From NCBI GenBank assembly GCA_910585205.1, contig CAJUCC010000086.1, forward strand, positions 1 through 8,362: a stretch of DNA of 8,362 nt. The letters run 5' to 3'. The number at the start of each line of letters is the position of its first letter. The stretch's first letter is position 1. Positions 1 through 6,575 of the stretch are shown here, piece by piece. A program made the translations under genes and the position numbers. The notes below the pieces were generated by a model. That model had not been told where the DNA came from and did no database searches. It saw nothing but the letters and a program-made list of their open reading frames with translations. This DNA comes from an uncultured Lachnospiraceae bacterium. Lineage in GTDB: Bacteria; Bacillota; Clostridia; Lachnospirales; Lachnospiraceae.

Positions 1-1
1 A

Positions 2-43
2 ACAGGCATGGATGTCATTGGTATCAAAGGAGTGAGGGTATGA
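2..43 (+). CDS. Possible 3' end of an upstream gene (partial)
   Basis: From base 2 the reading frame is open and reads TGMDVIGIKGVRV before a TGA at 41-43. This stop overlaps the ATG of the next gene (40-42) in the classic ATGA arrangement, which often marks translational coupling. Only 13 codons are visible, so no family can be named. The frame starting at base 1 is also open through the next start, and the frame starting at base 3 stops at 33-35, so the choice of frame rests only on the ATGA overlap. This is a weak call. Confidence 0.3.
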   Translation, partial: TGMDVIGIKGVRV

Positions 44-789
44 GTTTTTCATTTTTATTCGGAAATAACAATTCTTCATCGGGAAACGGGATTTACTCCC
101 TGCTTTCGGAATATAACAATATTAAGAGCGGGACATATTACAAGGTTGTAAAGGCTTATTATGCAAAACAGGCCGGAAGCACGGAGGCTGCAAAGAACAG
201 CACGGCGAAAGATAAGACCAATACAGCCCTGCAGAGTGAGAAGACAAAAGAACTGAATAAGACACAGTCAGACGCCAAAGCGTTGTCGGAAGCGGCGGGC
301 GCACTGATATCGAGAGGCAGTTCGCTGTTCCAGGAAAAGGACATTACGACCAAGGGAGAGGACGGCAAGGAGACCACGACCAAAGGTTACGATATGGATG
401 CCATCTATGGCGCGGTTAAGAAATTCGCGGACAGCTACAATAATCTCGTGGATTCCGCTTCCAAATCGACATCCAAAACGGTCAGGAATCAGGCCAATAA
501 TATGGTGAGCGGTACGAAGACCTATGAGAAGATGCTGAACAAGGTGGGAATCACGATCGGTTCCGACAATAAGTTGAGCGTAAATGAAAAGGACTTCAAG
601 GCAGCCGACATCAGCACAATCAAGACGTTATTCAACGGAAATGCGTCGTTTGCCAACAATGCGGCTTCCAGAGCTTCGATGATCAGTTATTCCGCACAGT
701 CGGAGGCAAATAAGAATTCTCTTTATACAAACCGTGGAAATTATAACAATGCATATTCGACGGGAAGCTGGATGAACAGCTTTTTCTGA
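40..789 (+). CDS. FliD C-terminal-domain-like small protein (hypothetical)
   Basis: A 249-residue protein with no signal peptide or membrane segment. It starts at ATG 40, with AAAGGAG (26-32) seven bases upstream. The N-terminal part (1-115) is polar and rich in Ser, Asn, Lys and Thr, and contains FLFGNN and IKSGTYYKVVKAYYAKQ. The C-terminal part (about 118-225) resembles the end of FliD, the flagellar filament cap: FADSYNNLVDSA, then KMLNKVGITIGSDNKLSVNE, then TLFNGNASFANNAASRA. FliD proteins are normally several hundred residues or longer and begin with a hook-associated coiled segment, which is missing here. I infer a secreted or flagellum-associated filament or cap-like protein, but it could have another role. 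Base composition looks lower in G+C than in the genes that follow, and a strong terminator isolates it from them. The CDS call is firm; the function is uncertain. Confidence 0.85.
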   Translation: MSFSFLFGNNNSSSGNGIYSLLSEYNNIKSGTYYKVVKAYYAKQAGSTEAAKNSTAKDKTNTALQSEKTKELNKTQSDAKALSEAAGALISRGSSLFQEKDITTKGEDGKETTTKGYDMDAIYGAVKKFADSYNNLVDSASKSTSKTVRNQANNMVSGTKTYEKMLNKVGITIGSDNKLSVNEKDFKAADISTIKTLFNGNASFANNAASRASMISYSAQSEANKNSLYTNRGNYNNAYSTGSWMNSFF

Positions 790-837
790 TTCTGAATATC
801 ACTGCAGATTCATTATTGTATCGACTATCAATATAAC

Positions 838-871
838 AGGCCGTGTACCTTTTGTACATGGCCTTGTTTTT
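838..871 (+). terminator. Rho-independent terminator after the FliD-like gene
   Basis: An 11-bp stem, AGGCCGTGTAC (838-848) with GTACATGGCCT (854-864), has one G-U pair and a 5-base loop (CTTTT). It is followed by TGTTTTT. AACA just upstream can add pairs with TGTT across a one-base bulge. The uridine run is present only on the + strand side, so it ends transcription of the upstream gene and separates it from dgt. Confidence 0.92.
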
Positions 872-927
872 ATCGTGGATACGGGATTTGCCGGTCTGGG
901 CGGGGCTGACGGCATGAGAGCCGGAAT

Positions 928-967
928 CTGATTGCCGATTTCCGAAAAATAAAAAAAGGAAATCAGG
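928..967 (+). repeat. A-rich-loop inverted repeat upstream of dgt
   Basis: GATTTCC (937-943) and GGAAATC (958-964) form a perfect 7-bp inverted repeat around a 14-base loop made almost only of A. Two further C-G pairs (935-936 with 966-967) fit if A965 bulges out. A competing pairing uses CTGATT (928-933) with AATCAG (961-966). The element lies in the 138-base gap between the terminator and dgt, about 45 bases before the dgt start. It could be a leader hairpin or an operator. It is not a normal terminator in either direction, because the A/T run is in the loop. I saw no convincing -35/-10 pair in this gap; the nearest -10-like hexamer, AATAAT (980-985), has no matching -35. Confidence 0.4.
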
Positions 968-1009
968 ATATGGGCGGCGAATAATAAAACGAAGGGGAAT
1001 AACGGCAAT

Positions 1010-2014
1010 ATGACGATTCGGGAAAGTCTGGAACGCCGGGAAAAGGAATACCTGAGTCCGTATGCTGCGTTCAGCATGGACTCGAAGGGACGGCAGCGCG
1101 CAGAAGAGCCGTGTGACATCCGGCCGGTGTTTCAAAGGGACAGAGACAGAATATTACATAGCAAGTCCTTCCGGCGTCTCAAGGATAAGACGCAGGTGTT
1201 TCTGACGCCGGCGGGAGATCATTACCGGACGCGGCTGACGCATACACTGGAAGTATCGCAGAATGCCAGAACAATCGCCAAAGCGCTGCGGCTGAATGAA
1301 GAGCTGGTGGAGGCGATCGCACTGGGACATGATCTGGGGCACACACCGTTTGGCCATGCGGGTGAACGGGCGCTGGAAAAGGTCTGCCCGTACGGGTTTT
1401 GCCACAGCGATCAGAGTGTCCGCACCGTTGATCTGCTGGAAAAGGACGGACAGGGGCTGAATCTGACGTTTGAGGTGCGGGACGGCATACGGAACCATCA
1501 GACGCATGGGGAGCCGTCCACACTGGAGGGTAAGATCGTGCGGATTTCGGACAAGATTGCCTATATTCATCATGATATGGACGATGCCATTCGGGCAGGG
1601 ATCCTGAAAGAAACCGATATTCCCGGGGAGATTACGGACGTGATCGGGAATACGCTCGGAAAGCGGCTGGATCATTTTATCCATGATCTCGTGACATACA
1701 GCACGGGGCTGAATGACATCCGCATGTCGCAGCCGGTCGCGGAAGCGATGCGGAAACTGCGGGAATTTTTGTTCGAGCATTTATATACCAATCCTGCCGC
1801 CAAAGGAGAAGAGGAAAAGGCGGAGGTTATGATTGAGACATTATATAACTATTACGGAAAGCATATGGAGCTGCTTCCGCGGGATTATCATATACTGATA
1901 GACCGCGGAGAGCCGAAAGAAATGGTGCTTTGCGATTATATCGGCGCTATGACAGACCGGTTTGCCATTGCCCGGTATGAGGAGATCTATATTCCTCAGT
2001 GCTGGCACGGCTGA
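1010..2014 (+). CDS. dgt: Deoxyguanosinetriphosphate triphosphohydrolase (dGTPase), HD family
   Basis: A 334-residue cytoplasmic HD-domain enzyme expected to hydrolyse dGTP (and often other dNTPs) to the deoxynucleoside and triphosphate, so controlling dNTP pools. The family N-terminus is clear: YLSPYAAFSMDSKGRQR, then FQRDRDRILHSKSFRRLK and THTLEVSQ. The metal-binding HD signature is complete: H78, H107-D108 in GHDLGHTPFGH, and D181 in RISDKIAYIHHDMDDA. The C-terminal helical part ends DYIGAMTDRFAI...YIPQCWHG, as in the shorter dGTPase-like proteins of Firmicutes (E. coli Dgt is about 505 residues). The start at ATG 1010 is supported by the family N-terminus; GAAGGGGA (991-998) lies at a somewhat long spacing of 11 bases. 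It is first in the operon, 24 bases before dnaG. Substrate range cannot be read from sequence. Confidence 0.95.
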   Translation: MTIRESLERREKEYLSPYAAFSMDSKGRQRAEEPCDIRPVFQRDRDRILHSKSFRRLKDKTQVFLTPAGDHYRTRLTHTLEVSQNARTIAKALRLNEELVEAIALGHDLGHTPFGHAGERALEKVCPYGFCHSDQSVRTVDLLEKDGQGLNLTFEVRDGIRNHQTHGEPSTLEGKIVRISDKIAYIHHDMDDAIRAGILKETDIPGEITDVIGNTLGKRLDHFIHDLVTYSTGLNDIRMSQPVAEAMRKLREFLFEHLYTNPAAKGEEEKAEVMIETLYNYYGKHMELLPRDYHILIDRGEPKEMVLCDYIGAMTDRFAIARYEEIYIPQCWHG

Positions 2015-2038
2015 CGGACCGGAAAAGAAGGGGAAACA

Positions 2039-3823
2039 ATGTATTATCCGGAAGAGATCGTGGAAGAGATTCGCCTGAAAAACGATATTGTAGATGTGAT
2101 CTCCGGTTATGTCCGGCTGCAGAGAAAAGGGGGCAGCCATTTTGGGCTGTGCCCTTTCCACAACGAGAAATCGCCCTCTTTTTCCGTTTCGCAGAACAAG
2201 CAGATGTATTATTGTTTCGGATGCGGAGCCGGGGGCAATGTCTATACATTTCTGATGGAATACGAACACTATACATTTCCGGAAGCCGTTCGCACGCTGG
2301 CGGAGCGGGCCGGCGTGGATCTGCCGGAAGCGGAATATTCCGAAGAGATGAAGCGGCAGGAGAGCCGCAGGGCGCAGCTTTTGCAGATTAACAAAGAGGC
2401 GGCGAAGTACTTTTACTATCTGCTGCGCAGACCGGGGGGAGAGCAGGGAATGCGTTATCTCCAGGGACGTATGCTGAGTGCCGGGACGATCGGGAAATTC
2501 GGTCTGGGATACGCGGGAAAATACCGGGATGACCTGACGAAATATCTGAAGGGCAAAGGCTGGCGGGATGAACTGCTGCAGGAGGCCGGACTCTGTACAA
2601 TCGATGAGAAATACGGGACACACGACAAATTCTGGAATCGTGTGATGTTTCCCATACAGGATATAAATAACCGGGTGATCGGATTCGGCGGCAGGGTAAT
2701 GGGGGAAGGCACGCCCAAGTATCTGAACTCGCCGGAAACGCCGGTGTTTGACAAGAGCAGGAATTTGTACGGGCTGAATCTTGCCCGCACTTCCCGGGCG
2801 GGCAATATCATATTGTGTGAGGGATATATGGATGTCATAGCCATGCATCAGGCAGGGTTCGGACAGGCCGTGGCCTCTCTGGGGACTGCGTTTACGGAGG
2901 GTCAGGCGGCATTGATCCGCCGTTATAGCCGGGATGTGCTGCTGGCGTATGACAGTGACGGCGCCGGGGTAAAGGCTGCGCTGCGGGCGATCGGCATTTT
3001 GCGGGCGGCGGGGCTGACCGGCAGGGTGATTTCGCTGGAGCCGTATAAGGATCCGGACGAACTGGTGAAAAATCTGGGAGCGGAGGAGCTGCAAAAGCGC
3101 ATTGACGGGGCGGAAAACAGCTTTTTCTTCGAGCTGCGGGTGCTGGAACGGGATTTTGATCTCGGCGACCCGGAGGGAAAGACCCGCTTTCAGCAGGAGG
3201 CGGCCAAAAAGCTGTGCGGTTTTGCGGAGGAGCTGGAACGGGAAAATTATATCGAAGCGACGGCGGAAAAGTATCGCATCGGCTTTGAAAAGCTGCGGAA
3301 GATGGTAAATACATATGCCTATACCGCCGGCGGCGCATCGGCGGGGGAGTCGGCCGTGCGGCCGAAAACGGGACAACAGCGCAAGACTTCGCCGGAGGAC
3401 GGAGCGAAAAAAACGCAGCGGCTGCTGCTGACCTGGCTGAGCGAAGATGCGGGACTGTACCGGAAGGTGAAGCGCTATCTTGCGCCGGAAGATTTTACGA
3501 CGGATCTGTATCGTCAGGTGGCACGGCGATTGTTTGCGGATCTGGAAACGGGCAGCGCAAATCCGGCGGCGGTAATCAGTCAGTTTGCGGACGAGGAACA
3601 GCAGCGGGAAGCGGCGGCGCTGTTTCACACAAAACTGCCGCTGCCCGGCGGAGATAAAAGGGAGCGTGAAAAGGCGTTCCATGACATACTGGTCAGTGTG
3701 AAGACGTACGCTTACGAGCAGGACAGCCGGCGTATGGAGCGTGATACTGACGCATTAAACCGGGTTATCAGGGGGAAAAAGGCCCTCGAAGAACTGAAAC
3801 AAACGCATATTTCCTTAGATTAA
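2039..3823 (+). CDS. dnaG: DNA primase DnaG
   Basis: A 594-residue primase that makes RNA primers at the replication fork and works with the replicative helicase. The N-terminal CHC2 zinc-binding domain has C38, H41, C59 and C62 (LCPFHNEKSPSF...YYCFGCGAGGN). The catalytic core follows (about 110-425), including FGGRVMGEGTPKYLNSPET. Its TOPRIM part carries E261 in CEGYMDVIA, D305/D307 in LAYDSDGAG, and YKDPDE (336-341). A low-complexity linker (about 430-457, rich in Gly, Ala, Ser, Lys) leads to the C-terminal helicase-binding domain (about 457-594), which begins KKTQRLLLTWLSEDAGL. Length matches the family (E. coli 581, B. subtilis about 603). AAGGGG (2028-2033) is five bases before the ATG. 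All catalytic and zinc residues are intact, so it should be functional. A 613-codon antisense frame across it is a codon-bias artefact. Confidence 0.98.
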   Translation: MYYPEEIVEEIRLKNDIVDVISGYVRLQRKGGSHFGLCPFHNEKSPSFSVSQNKQMYYCFGCGAGGNVYTFLMEYEHYTFPEAVRTLAERAGVDLPEAEYSEEMKRQESRRAQLLQINKEAAKYFYYLLRRPGGEQGMRYLQGRMLSAGTIGKFGLGYAGKYRDDLTKYLKGKGWRDELLQEAGLCTIDEKYGTHDKFWNRVMFPIQDINNRVIGFGGRVMGEGTPKYLNSPETPVFDKSRNLYGLNLARTSRAGNIILCEGYMDVIAMHQAGFGQAVASLGTAFTEGQAALIRRYSRDVLLAYDSDGAGVKAALRAIGILRAAGLTGRVISLEPYKDPDELVKNLGAEELQKRIDGAENSFFFELRVLERDFDLGDPEGKTRFQQEAAKKLCGFAEELERENYIEATAEKYRIGFEKLRKMVNTYAYTAGGASAGESAVRPKTGQQRKTSPEDGAKKTQRLLLTWLSEDAGLYRKVKRYLAPEDFTTDLYRQVARRLFADLETGSANPAAVISQFADEEQQREAAALFHTKLPLPGGDKREREKAFHDILVSVKTYAYEQDSRRMERDTDALNRVIRGKKALEELKQTHISLD

Positions 3824-3848
3824 GGCAAAAATAAATAACAAGTTATGG
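3813..3848 (+). other. dnaG-rpoD junction: small hairpin plus A-rich linker
   Basis: CCTTA (3813-3817) and TAAGG (3821-3825) form a perfect 5-bp inverted repeat with a 3-base loop, overlapping the dnaG stop codon. It is followed by CAAAAATAAATAACAAG, a conspicuously A-rich stretch between G+C-rich genes. There is no T run, so it is not an intrinsic terminator. In E. coli the dnaG-rpoD junction is a known mRNA cleavage site that uncouples the two messages. A similar role here is only an inference. Confidence 0.25.
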
Positions 3849-3853
3849 AAGGA
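3849..3853 (+). promoter_or_regulatory. Ribosome binding site deciding the rpoD start
   Basis: AAGGA at 3849-3853 lies 12 bases before the ATG at 3866. No Shine-Dalgarno-like sequence precedes the upstream in-frame ATG at 3845, where the 20 bases before it are AT-rich. The AAGGA would itself be inside the coding region if 3845 were used. The spacing to 3866 is longer than ideal, so the support is moderate. Confidence 0.5.
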
Positions 3854-3865
3854 TGGGCCACGGGA

Positions 3866-4978
3866 ATGGACGAAAACACAAGGGCAAAGTTTGAGGAGAA
3901 GATCAAAGAGATCCTGAGCGTTGCCAAAAAGAAGAAAAATGTTCTGGAATATCAGGAGATCAATGAATTCTTTGCGGATATGCCTCTGGAGGAGGAGCAG
4001 TTCGATCAGATTATAGAGACACTGGAGCAGAACCATGTGGATGTACTGCGCATTACCGACGACGATGATGTGGACGAGGAAGAGATTATTCTGACGGAGG
4101 AGGACGAAGTTAATGTGGAAAACATCGACCTTTCCGTGCCGGACGGAGTCAGTATAGAAGACCCGGTCAGGATGTATCTGAAGGAGATTGGCAAGGTGCC
4201 GCTTCTGAATGCGGAAGAGGAGATCGATCTGGCAAAGAAGATGGAACTTGGGGATGCGGAGGCGAAAAAACGTCTGGCGGAGGCCAACCTTCGTCTGGTG
4301 GTCAGCATTGCCAAGCGGTATGTGGGGCGCGGTATGCTCTTTCTGGATCTGATTCAGGAGGGGAATATGGGGCTGATTAAGGCTGTGGAAAAGTTCGATT
4401 ACCGGAAAGGGTATAAGTTTTCCACGTATGCCACATGGTGGATTCGTCAGGCGATTACCCGGGCGATTGCCGATCAGGCGCGAACGATACGGATTCCCGT
4501 GCACATGGTGGAAACGATCAATAAACTGATCCGCGTCAGCAGACAGCTCCTGCAGGAGCTTGGGCGTGAACCCACCCCGGAGGAGATCGCGGAGGAAATG
4601 AACATGCCGGAGGACCGTGTGCGGGAAATCCTGAAAATTTCGCAGGAGCCGGTTTCACTGGAGACACCGATCGGAGAAGAGGAAGACAGCCATCTGGGCG
4701 ATTTTATACAGGATGACAATGTTCCGGTTCCGTCTGATGCAGCGGCCTTTACGCTGTTAAAGGAGCAGCTTGTGGAGGTGCTCGGAACGTTGACAGAGCG
4801 GGAACAGAAAGTGCTGCGGCTGCGGTTCGGACTGGATGACGGGCGAGCCCGCACGCTGGAGGAAGTGGGTAAGGAATTTAACGTAACCCGTGAACGGATC
4901 CGGCAGATCGAGGCGAAAGCGCTGCGAAAGCTCCGGCATCCGAGCAGAAGCCGGAAACTGAAAGATTATCTGGACTAG
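3866..4978 (+). CDS. rpoD: RNA polymerase primary sigma factor RpoD/SigA
   Basis: The housekeeping sigma-70 factor that directs RNA polymerase to -35/-10 promoters. I chose ATG 3866 (370 residues, MDENTRAKFEEKIKEIL), because clostridial homologues begin this way and AAGGA precedes it. An in-frame ATG at 3845 would add MEGWATG. Numbered from 3866: region 1.1-like helices (1-65) are followed by an acidic stretch (DDDDVDEEE). Region 1.2 starts at DPVRMYLKEIGKVPLL (about 99). Region 2 runs about 140-213, including NLRLVVSIAKRYVGRG, DLIQEGNMGLIKAVEKFDY and the -10-reading YATWWIRQAITRAIADQ. Region 3 follows (about 214-285). Region 4 has the -35-reading helix-turn-helix RTLEEVGKEFNVTRERIRQIE (about 329-349) and ends SRSRKLKDYLD. 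There is no long insertion between regions 1.2 and 2, as is usual for Firmicutes. It follows dnaG with no terminator. Product is certain; the start is about 70% sure. Confidence 0.98.
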   Translation: MDENTRAKFEEKIKEILSVAKKKKNVLEYQEINEFFADMPLEEEQFDQIIETLEQNHVDVLRITDDDDVDEEEIILTEEDEVNVENIDLSVPDGVSIEDPVRMYLKEIGKVPLLNAEEEIDLAKKMELGDAEAKKRLAEANLRLVVSIAKRYVGRGMLFLDLIQEGNMGLIKAVEKFDYRKGYKFSTYATWWIRQAITRAIADQARTIRIPVHMVETINKLIRVSRQLLQELGREPTPEEIAEEMNMPEDRVREILKISQEPVSLETPIGEEEDSHLGDFIQDDNVPVPSDAAAFTLLKEQLVEVLGTLTEREQKVLRLRFGLDDGRARTLEEVGKEFNVTRERIRQIEAKALRKLRHPSRSRKLKDYLD

Positions 4979-4982
4979 AGGG
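4978..4982 (+). promoter_or_regulatory. Ribosome binding site for the GTG start of trmK
   Basis: GAGGG at 4978-4982 begins on the last base of the rpoD stop codon (TAG, 4976-4978) and sits five bases before GTG 4988. It supports a GTG start for trmK and suggests re-initiation by ribosomes finishing rpoD. Confidence 0.7.
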
Positions 4983-4987
4983 AACAA

Positions 4988-5782
4988 GTGGAACTATCAA
5001 AAAGACTGAAGGCAGTAGCGGATCTGGTACCGCCGGGAAGCGTTGTCTGCGATGTGGGATGTGACCACGGATATGTATCGATTTATCTGATACAAAACCG
5101 GATATGCACAAACGTCATTGCCATGGATATTCATGCGGGCCCTCTGGAGCAGGCCAGGGGACATATCGGAAAATATCATCTGGAGGCATACATAGAGACA
5201 CGGCAGTCAGACGGCCTGGCGGCGCTGCGGGCCGGGGAGGCAGACTGTGTGATTCTGGCGGGCATGGGAGGCAGGCTGACTGTCAGGATACTGCAGAGCG
5301 GACGGGATGTTCTGGACACCGTTGATACGCTGGTTTTGCAGCCGCAGTCCGAGATCGCCGCGGTCAGGGCGTATCTGCGGGATGCGGGATACGGTATCGT
5401 GCGGGAAGATATGGTGTGGGAAGGCGGCAAGTATTATCCGATGCTGCAGGCGCGGCGGGGACAGGCGGATGCGGTCGTGGCATGTGGCGGCAGTATGCGG
5501 CGGCAGGGGGATGACGCGGATGTGCGGGCCCTCCGGCAACCGGCATGTGACCGGTACGGCCCGTATCTGCTGGCACACAGGCATCCGGTTTTGCAGCGGT
5601 TTCTGCTGTGGGAGCGGGAGCGGGAGGAACGGATTCTGGCGCAAATCGGCAGCGGGCCGGCTGCGGAAAATCCCGAAAACAGGAAACGACAGGAAGAACT
5701 GCGGTCCGCGGCGCGGATCCGGACATATGCGCTGTCCTGTTTTGAAGAACGGCCGGATCCGGGGAGGAGGACACAGACATGA
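4988..5782 (+). CDS. trmK: tRNA (adenine(22)-N1)-methyltransferase TrmK
   Basis: A 264-residue S-adenosylmethionine-dependent enzyme of the TrmK (COG2384) family, which methylates N1 of adenine 22 in the tRNA D-loop region. It starts at GTG with a good GAGGG site, and the N-terminus ELSKRLKAVADLVP is typical. The Rossmann SAM site is seen in CDVGCDHGYVSIYL (21-34), with AMDIHAGPL (45-53) and SDGL (74-77). The catalytic-loop motif ILAGMGGRLT is at 89-98, and LVLQPQSE at 115-122. The C-terminal helical part (about 190-250) begins YGPYLLAHRHPVL and is highly charged (WEREREERIL). Between YYPML (149-153) and YGPYL (190-194) lies a segment of about 37 residues, longer than I recall for B. subtilis TrmK. 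It overlaps the next gene by four bases (ATGA), as is common for the trmK/Nif3 pair in Firmicutes. Confidence 0.95.
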   Translation: MELSKRLKAVADLVPPGSVVCDVGCDHGYVSIYLIQNRICTNVIAMDIHAGPLEQARGHIGKYHLEAYIETRQSDGLAALRAGEADCVILAGMGGRLTVRILQSGRDVLDTVDTLVLQPQSEIAAVRAYLRDAGYGIVREDMVWEGGKYYPMLQARRGQADAVVACGGSMRRQGDDADVRALRQPACDRYGPYLLAHRHPVLQRFLLWEREREERILAQIGSGPAAENPENRKRQEELRSAARIRTYALSCFEERPDPGRRTQT

Positions 5783-6561
5783 GATGCAGTGCGGTCATAG
5801 AAAAACTGGAATCGCTGGCTCCCGCCTGTTTTGCGGAGAGCTGGGACAATCCGGGACTGTTGACGGGGCGGTTTGAGAAAGCGGTCCGGACGGTGATGCT
5901 TGCGGTGGACGCGACCGATTCCGTTGTGGAGGAGGCGGCGGAGCGGGGCGCAGATTTGCTGGTGACACATCATCCGCTGATTTTTTCCCCGCGCAGCCGG
6001 ATCAATGACGGTGATTTTATCGGCAGGAGACTGGTAACGCTGCTGCGGCATGACATCTGTTGCTATGCCATGCATACAAATTTTGACGTGGCGGTAATGG
6101 CGGATGCCGCTGCCGACCGGATCGGACTTCGGGACCGGCAGGTATTGGACGTTACATATGAAAAAGACGGCCGGCGGGAAGGGATTGGCAGAGTCGGGAA
6201 GCTGCCGTCGGCCGTGACACTGGAAGACTGCGGCAGACGGATTCGGGATGCCTTTGTGCTGCCGTCGGTTAAGCTGTTCGGGGACGGCAGCAGGCCGGTG
6301 GAGCGGGCAGCCATCTGTCCCGGCGCAGGGAAGAGTGTTGTGAAAACGGCGGCGGAGCAGGGCGCGGATGTGCTGATTACAGGGGATATTGACCATCATA
6401 CGGGAATTGACGCGCTGGCGATGGGGCTGTGCATCGTCGATGCGGGCCACTACGGGCTGGAGCAGATATTTGTGCCGTATATGGAGGCATATCTGGAACG
6501 CGAATGCGGGGAGCTGACGGTTTTGCGGGCGGCGGAGCAGGCGCCGTTTTGGATATTATAA
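5779..6561 (+). CDS. Nif3-like dinuclear metal center protein
   Basis: A 260-residue Nif3/YbgI/YqfO family protein, often labelled 'GTP cyclohydrolase 1 type 2'. Family members form toroidal hexamers with a two-metal site; the biological role is not settled. Likely metal ligands are present: H64-H65 in LLVTHHPLIF, D103 in AMHTNFDVA, and H224 and E228 in DAGHYGLEQI. SWDNPGLLTG near the N-terminus and LITGDIDHHTGIDA (199-212) are also family motifs. The length fits the single-domain form (E. coli YbgI is about 247). B. subtilis YqfO, at about 370 residues, carries an extra inserted domain that is absent here. GGGGAGGAGG (5761-5770) is a strong ribosome site eight bases before the ATG, and the start overlaps the trmK stop (ATGA), implying coupled translation. 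Its conserved pairing with trmK hints at a link to tRNA biology, but this is only inference. Confidence 0.95.
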   Translation: MRCSAVIEKLESLAPACFAESWDNPGLLTGRFEKAVRTVMLAVDATDSVVEEAAERGADLLVTHHPLIFSPRSRINDGDFIGRRLVTLLRHDICCYAMHTNFDVAVMADAAADRIGLRDRQVLDVTYEKDGRREGIGRVGKLPSAVTLEDCGRRIRDAFVLPSVKLFGDGSRPVERAAICPGAGKSVVKTAAEQGADVLITGDIDHHTGIDALAMGLCIVDAGHYGLEQIFVPYMEAYLERECGELTVLRAAEQAPFWIL

Positions 6562-6564
6562 TTT

Positions 6565-6570
6565 GGGAGG
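6565..6570 (+). promoter_or_regulatory. Ribosome binding site setting the kinase start
   Basis: GGGAGG at 6565-6570 lies five bases before ATG 6576. This favours 6576 over an in-frame ATG at 6429, which lies deep inside the Nif3-like gene, has no such site, and would add 49 residues without resemblance to the family. Confidence 0.85.
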
Positions 6571-6575
6571 TTGGT

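Noticed and set aside
683..1135. - strand frames (150 and 106 codons) over the gap between the FliD-like gene and dgt
   Set aside because: They cross a rho-independent terminator and the start of dgt, show no clear ribosome site, and have an unremarkable composition. I found no evidence of a real gene here.
1841..3682. 613-codon open frame on the - strand across dnaG
   Set aside because: It is exactly in codon register with dnaG (both start at position 2 modulo 3). Antisense stops in this register need sense TTA, CTA or TCA codons, which this G+C-rich gene rarely uses. The translated product is rich in Arg, His, Pro and Phe with no recognisable domain, while the sense frame has every DnaG motif.
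3815..4504. 229-codon - strand frame over rpoD
   Set aside because: It is in register with rpoD, has no motifs, and lies over the strongly conserved sigma regions 1-2.
4790..4795. TTGACA consensus -35 hexamer inside rpoD (also 2748-2753 in dnaG)
   Set aside because: No -10-like hexamer lies 16-18 bases downstream of either, so they are chance matches within coding sequence.
5307..5876. 189-codon + strand frame overlapping trmK and the Nif3-like gene
   Set aside because: It is a shadow in another frame, full of Arg, Cys, Gly and Trp, with no family features; both overlapping sense genes have clear conserved motifs.
5434..6450. 338-codon - strand frame over trmK and the Nif3-like gene
   Set aside because: It is in register with the Nif3-like gene and rich in Arg, Pro and His. 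It looks like a shadow with no domain of its own.
6429..6575. 49-residue N-terminal extension of the kinase starting at ATG 6429
   Set aside because: It overlaps the end of the Nif3-like gene, lacks a ribosome site, and the added residues do not belong to the TGS domain. GGGAGG before ATG 6576 fits much better.
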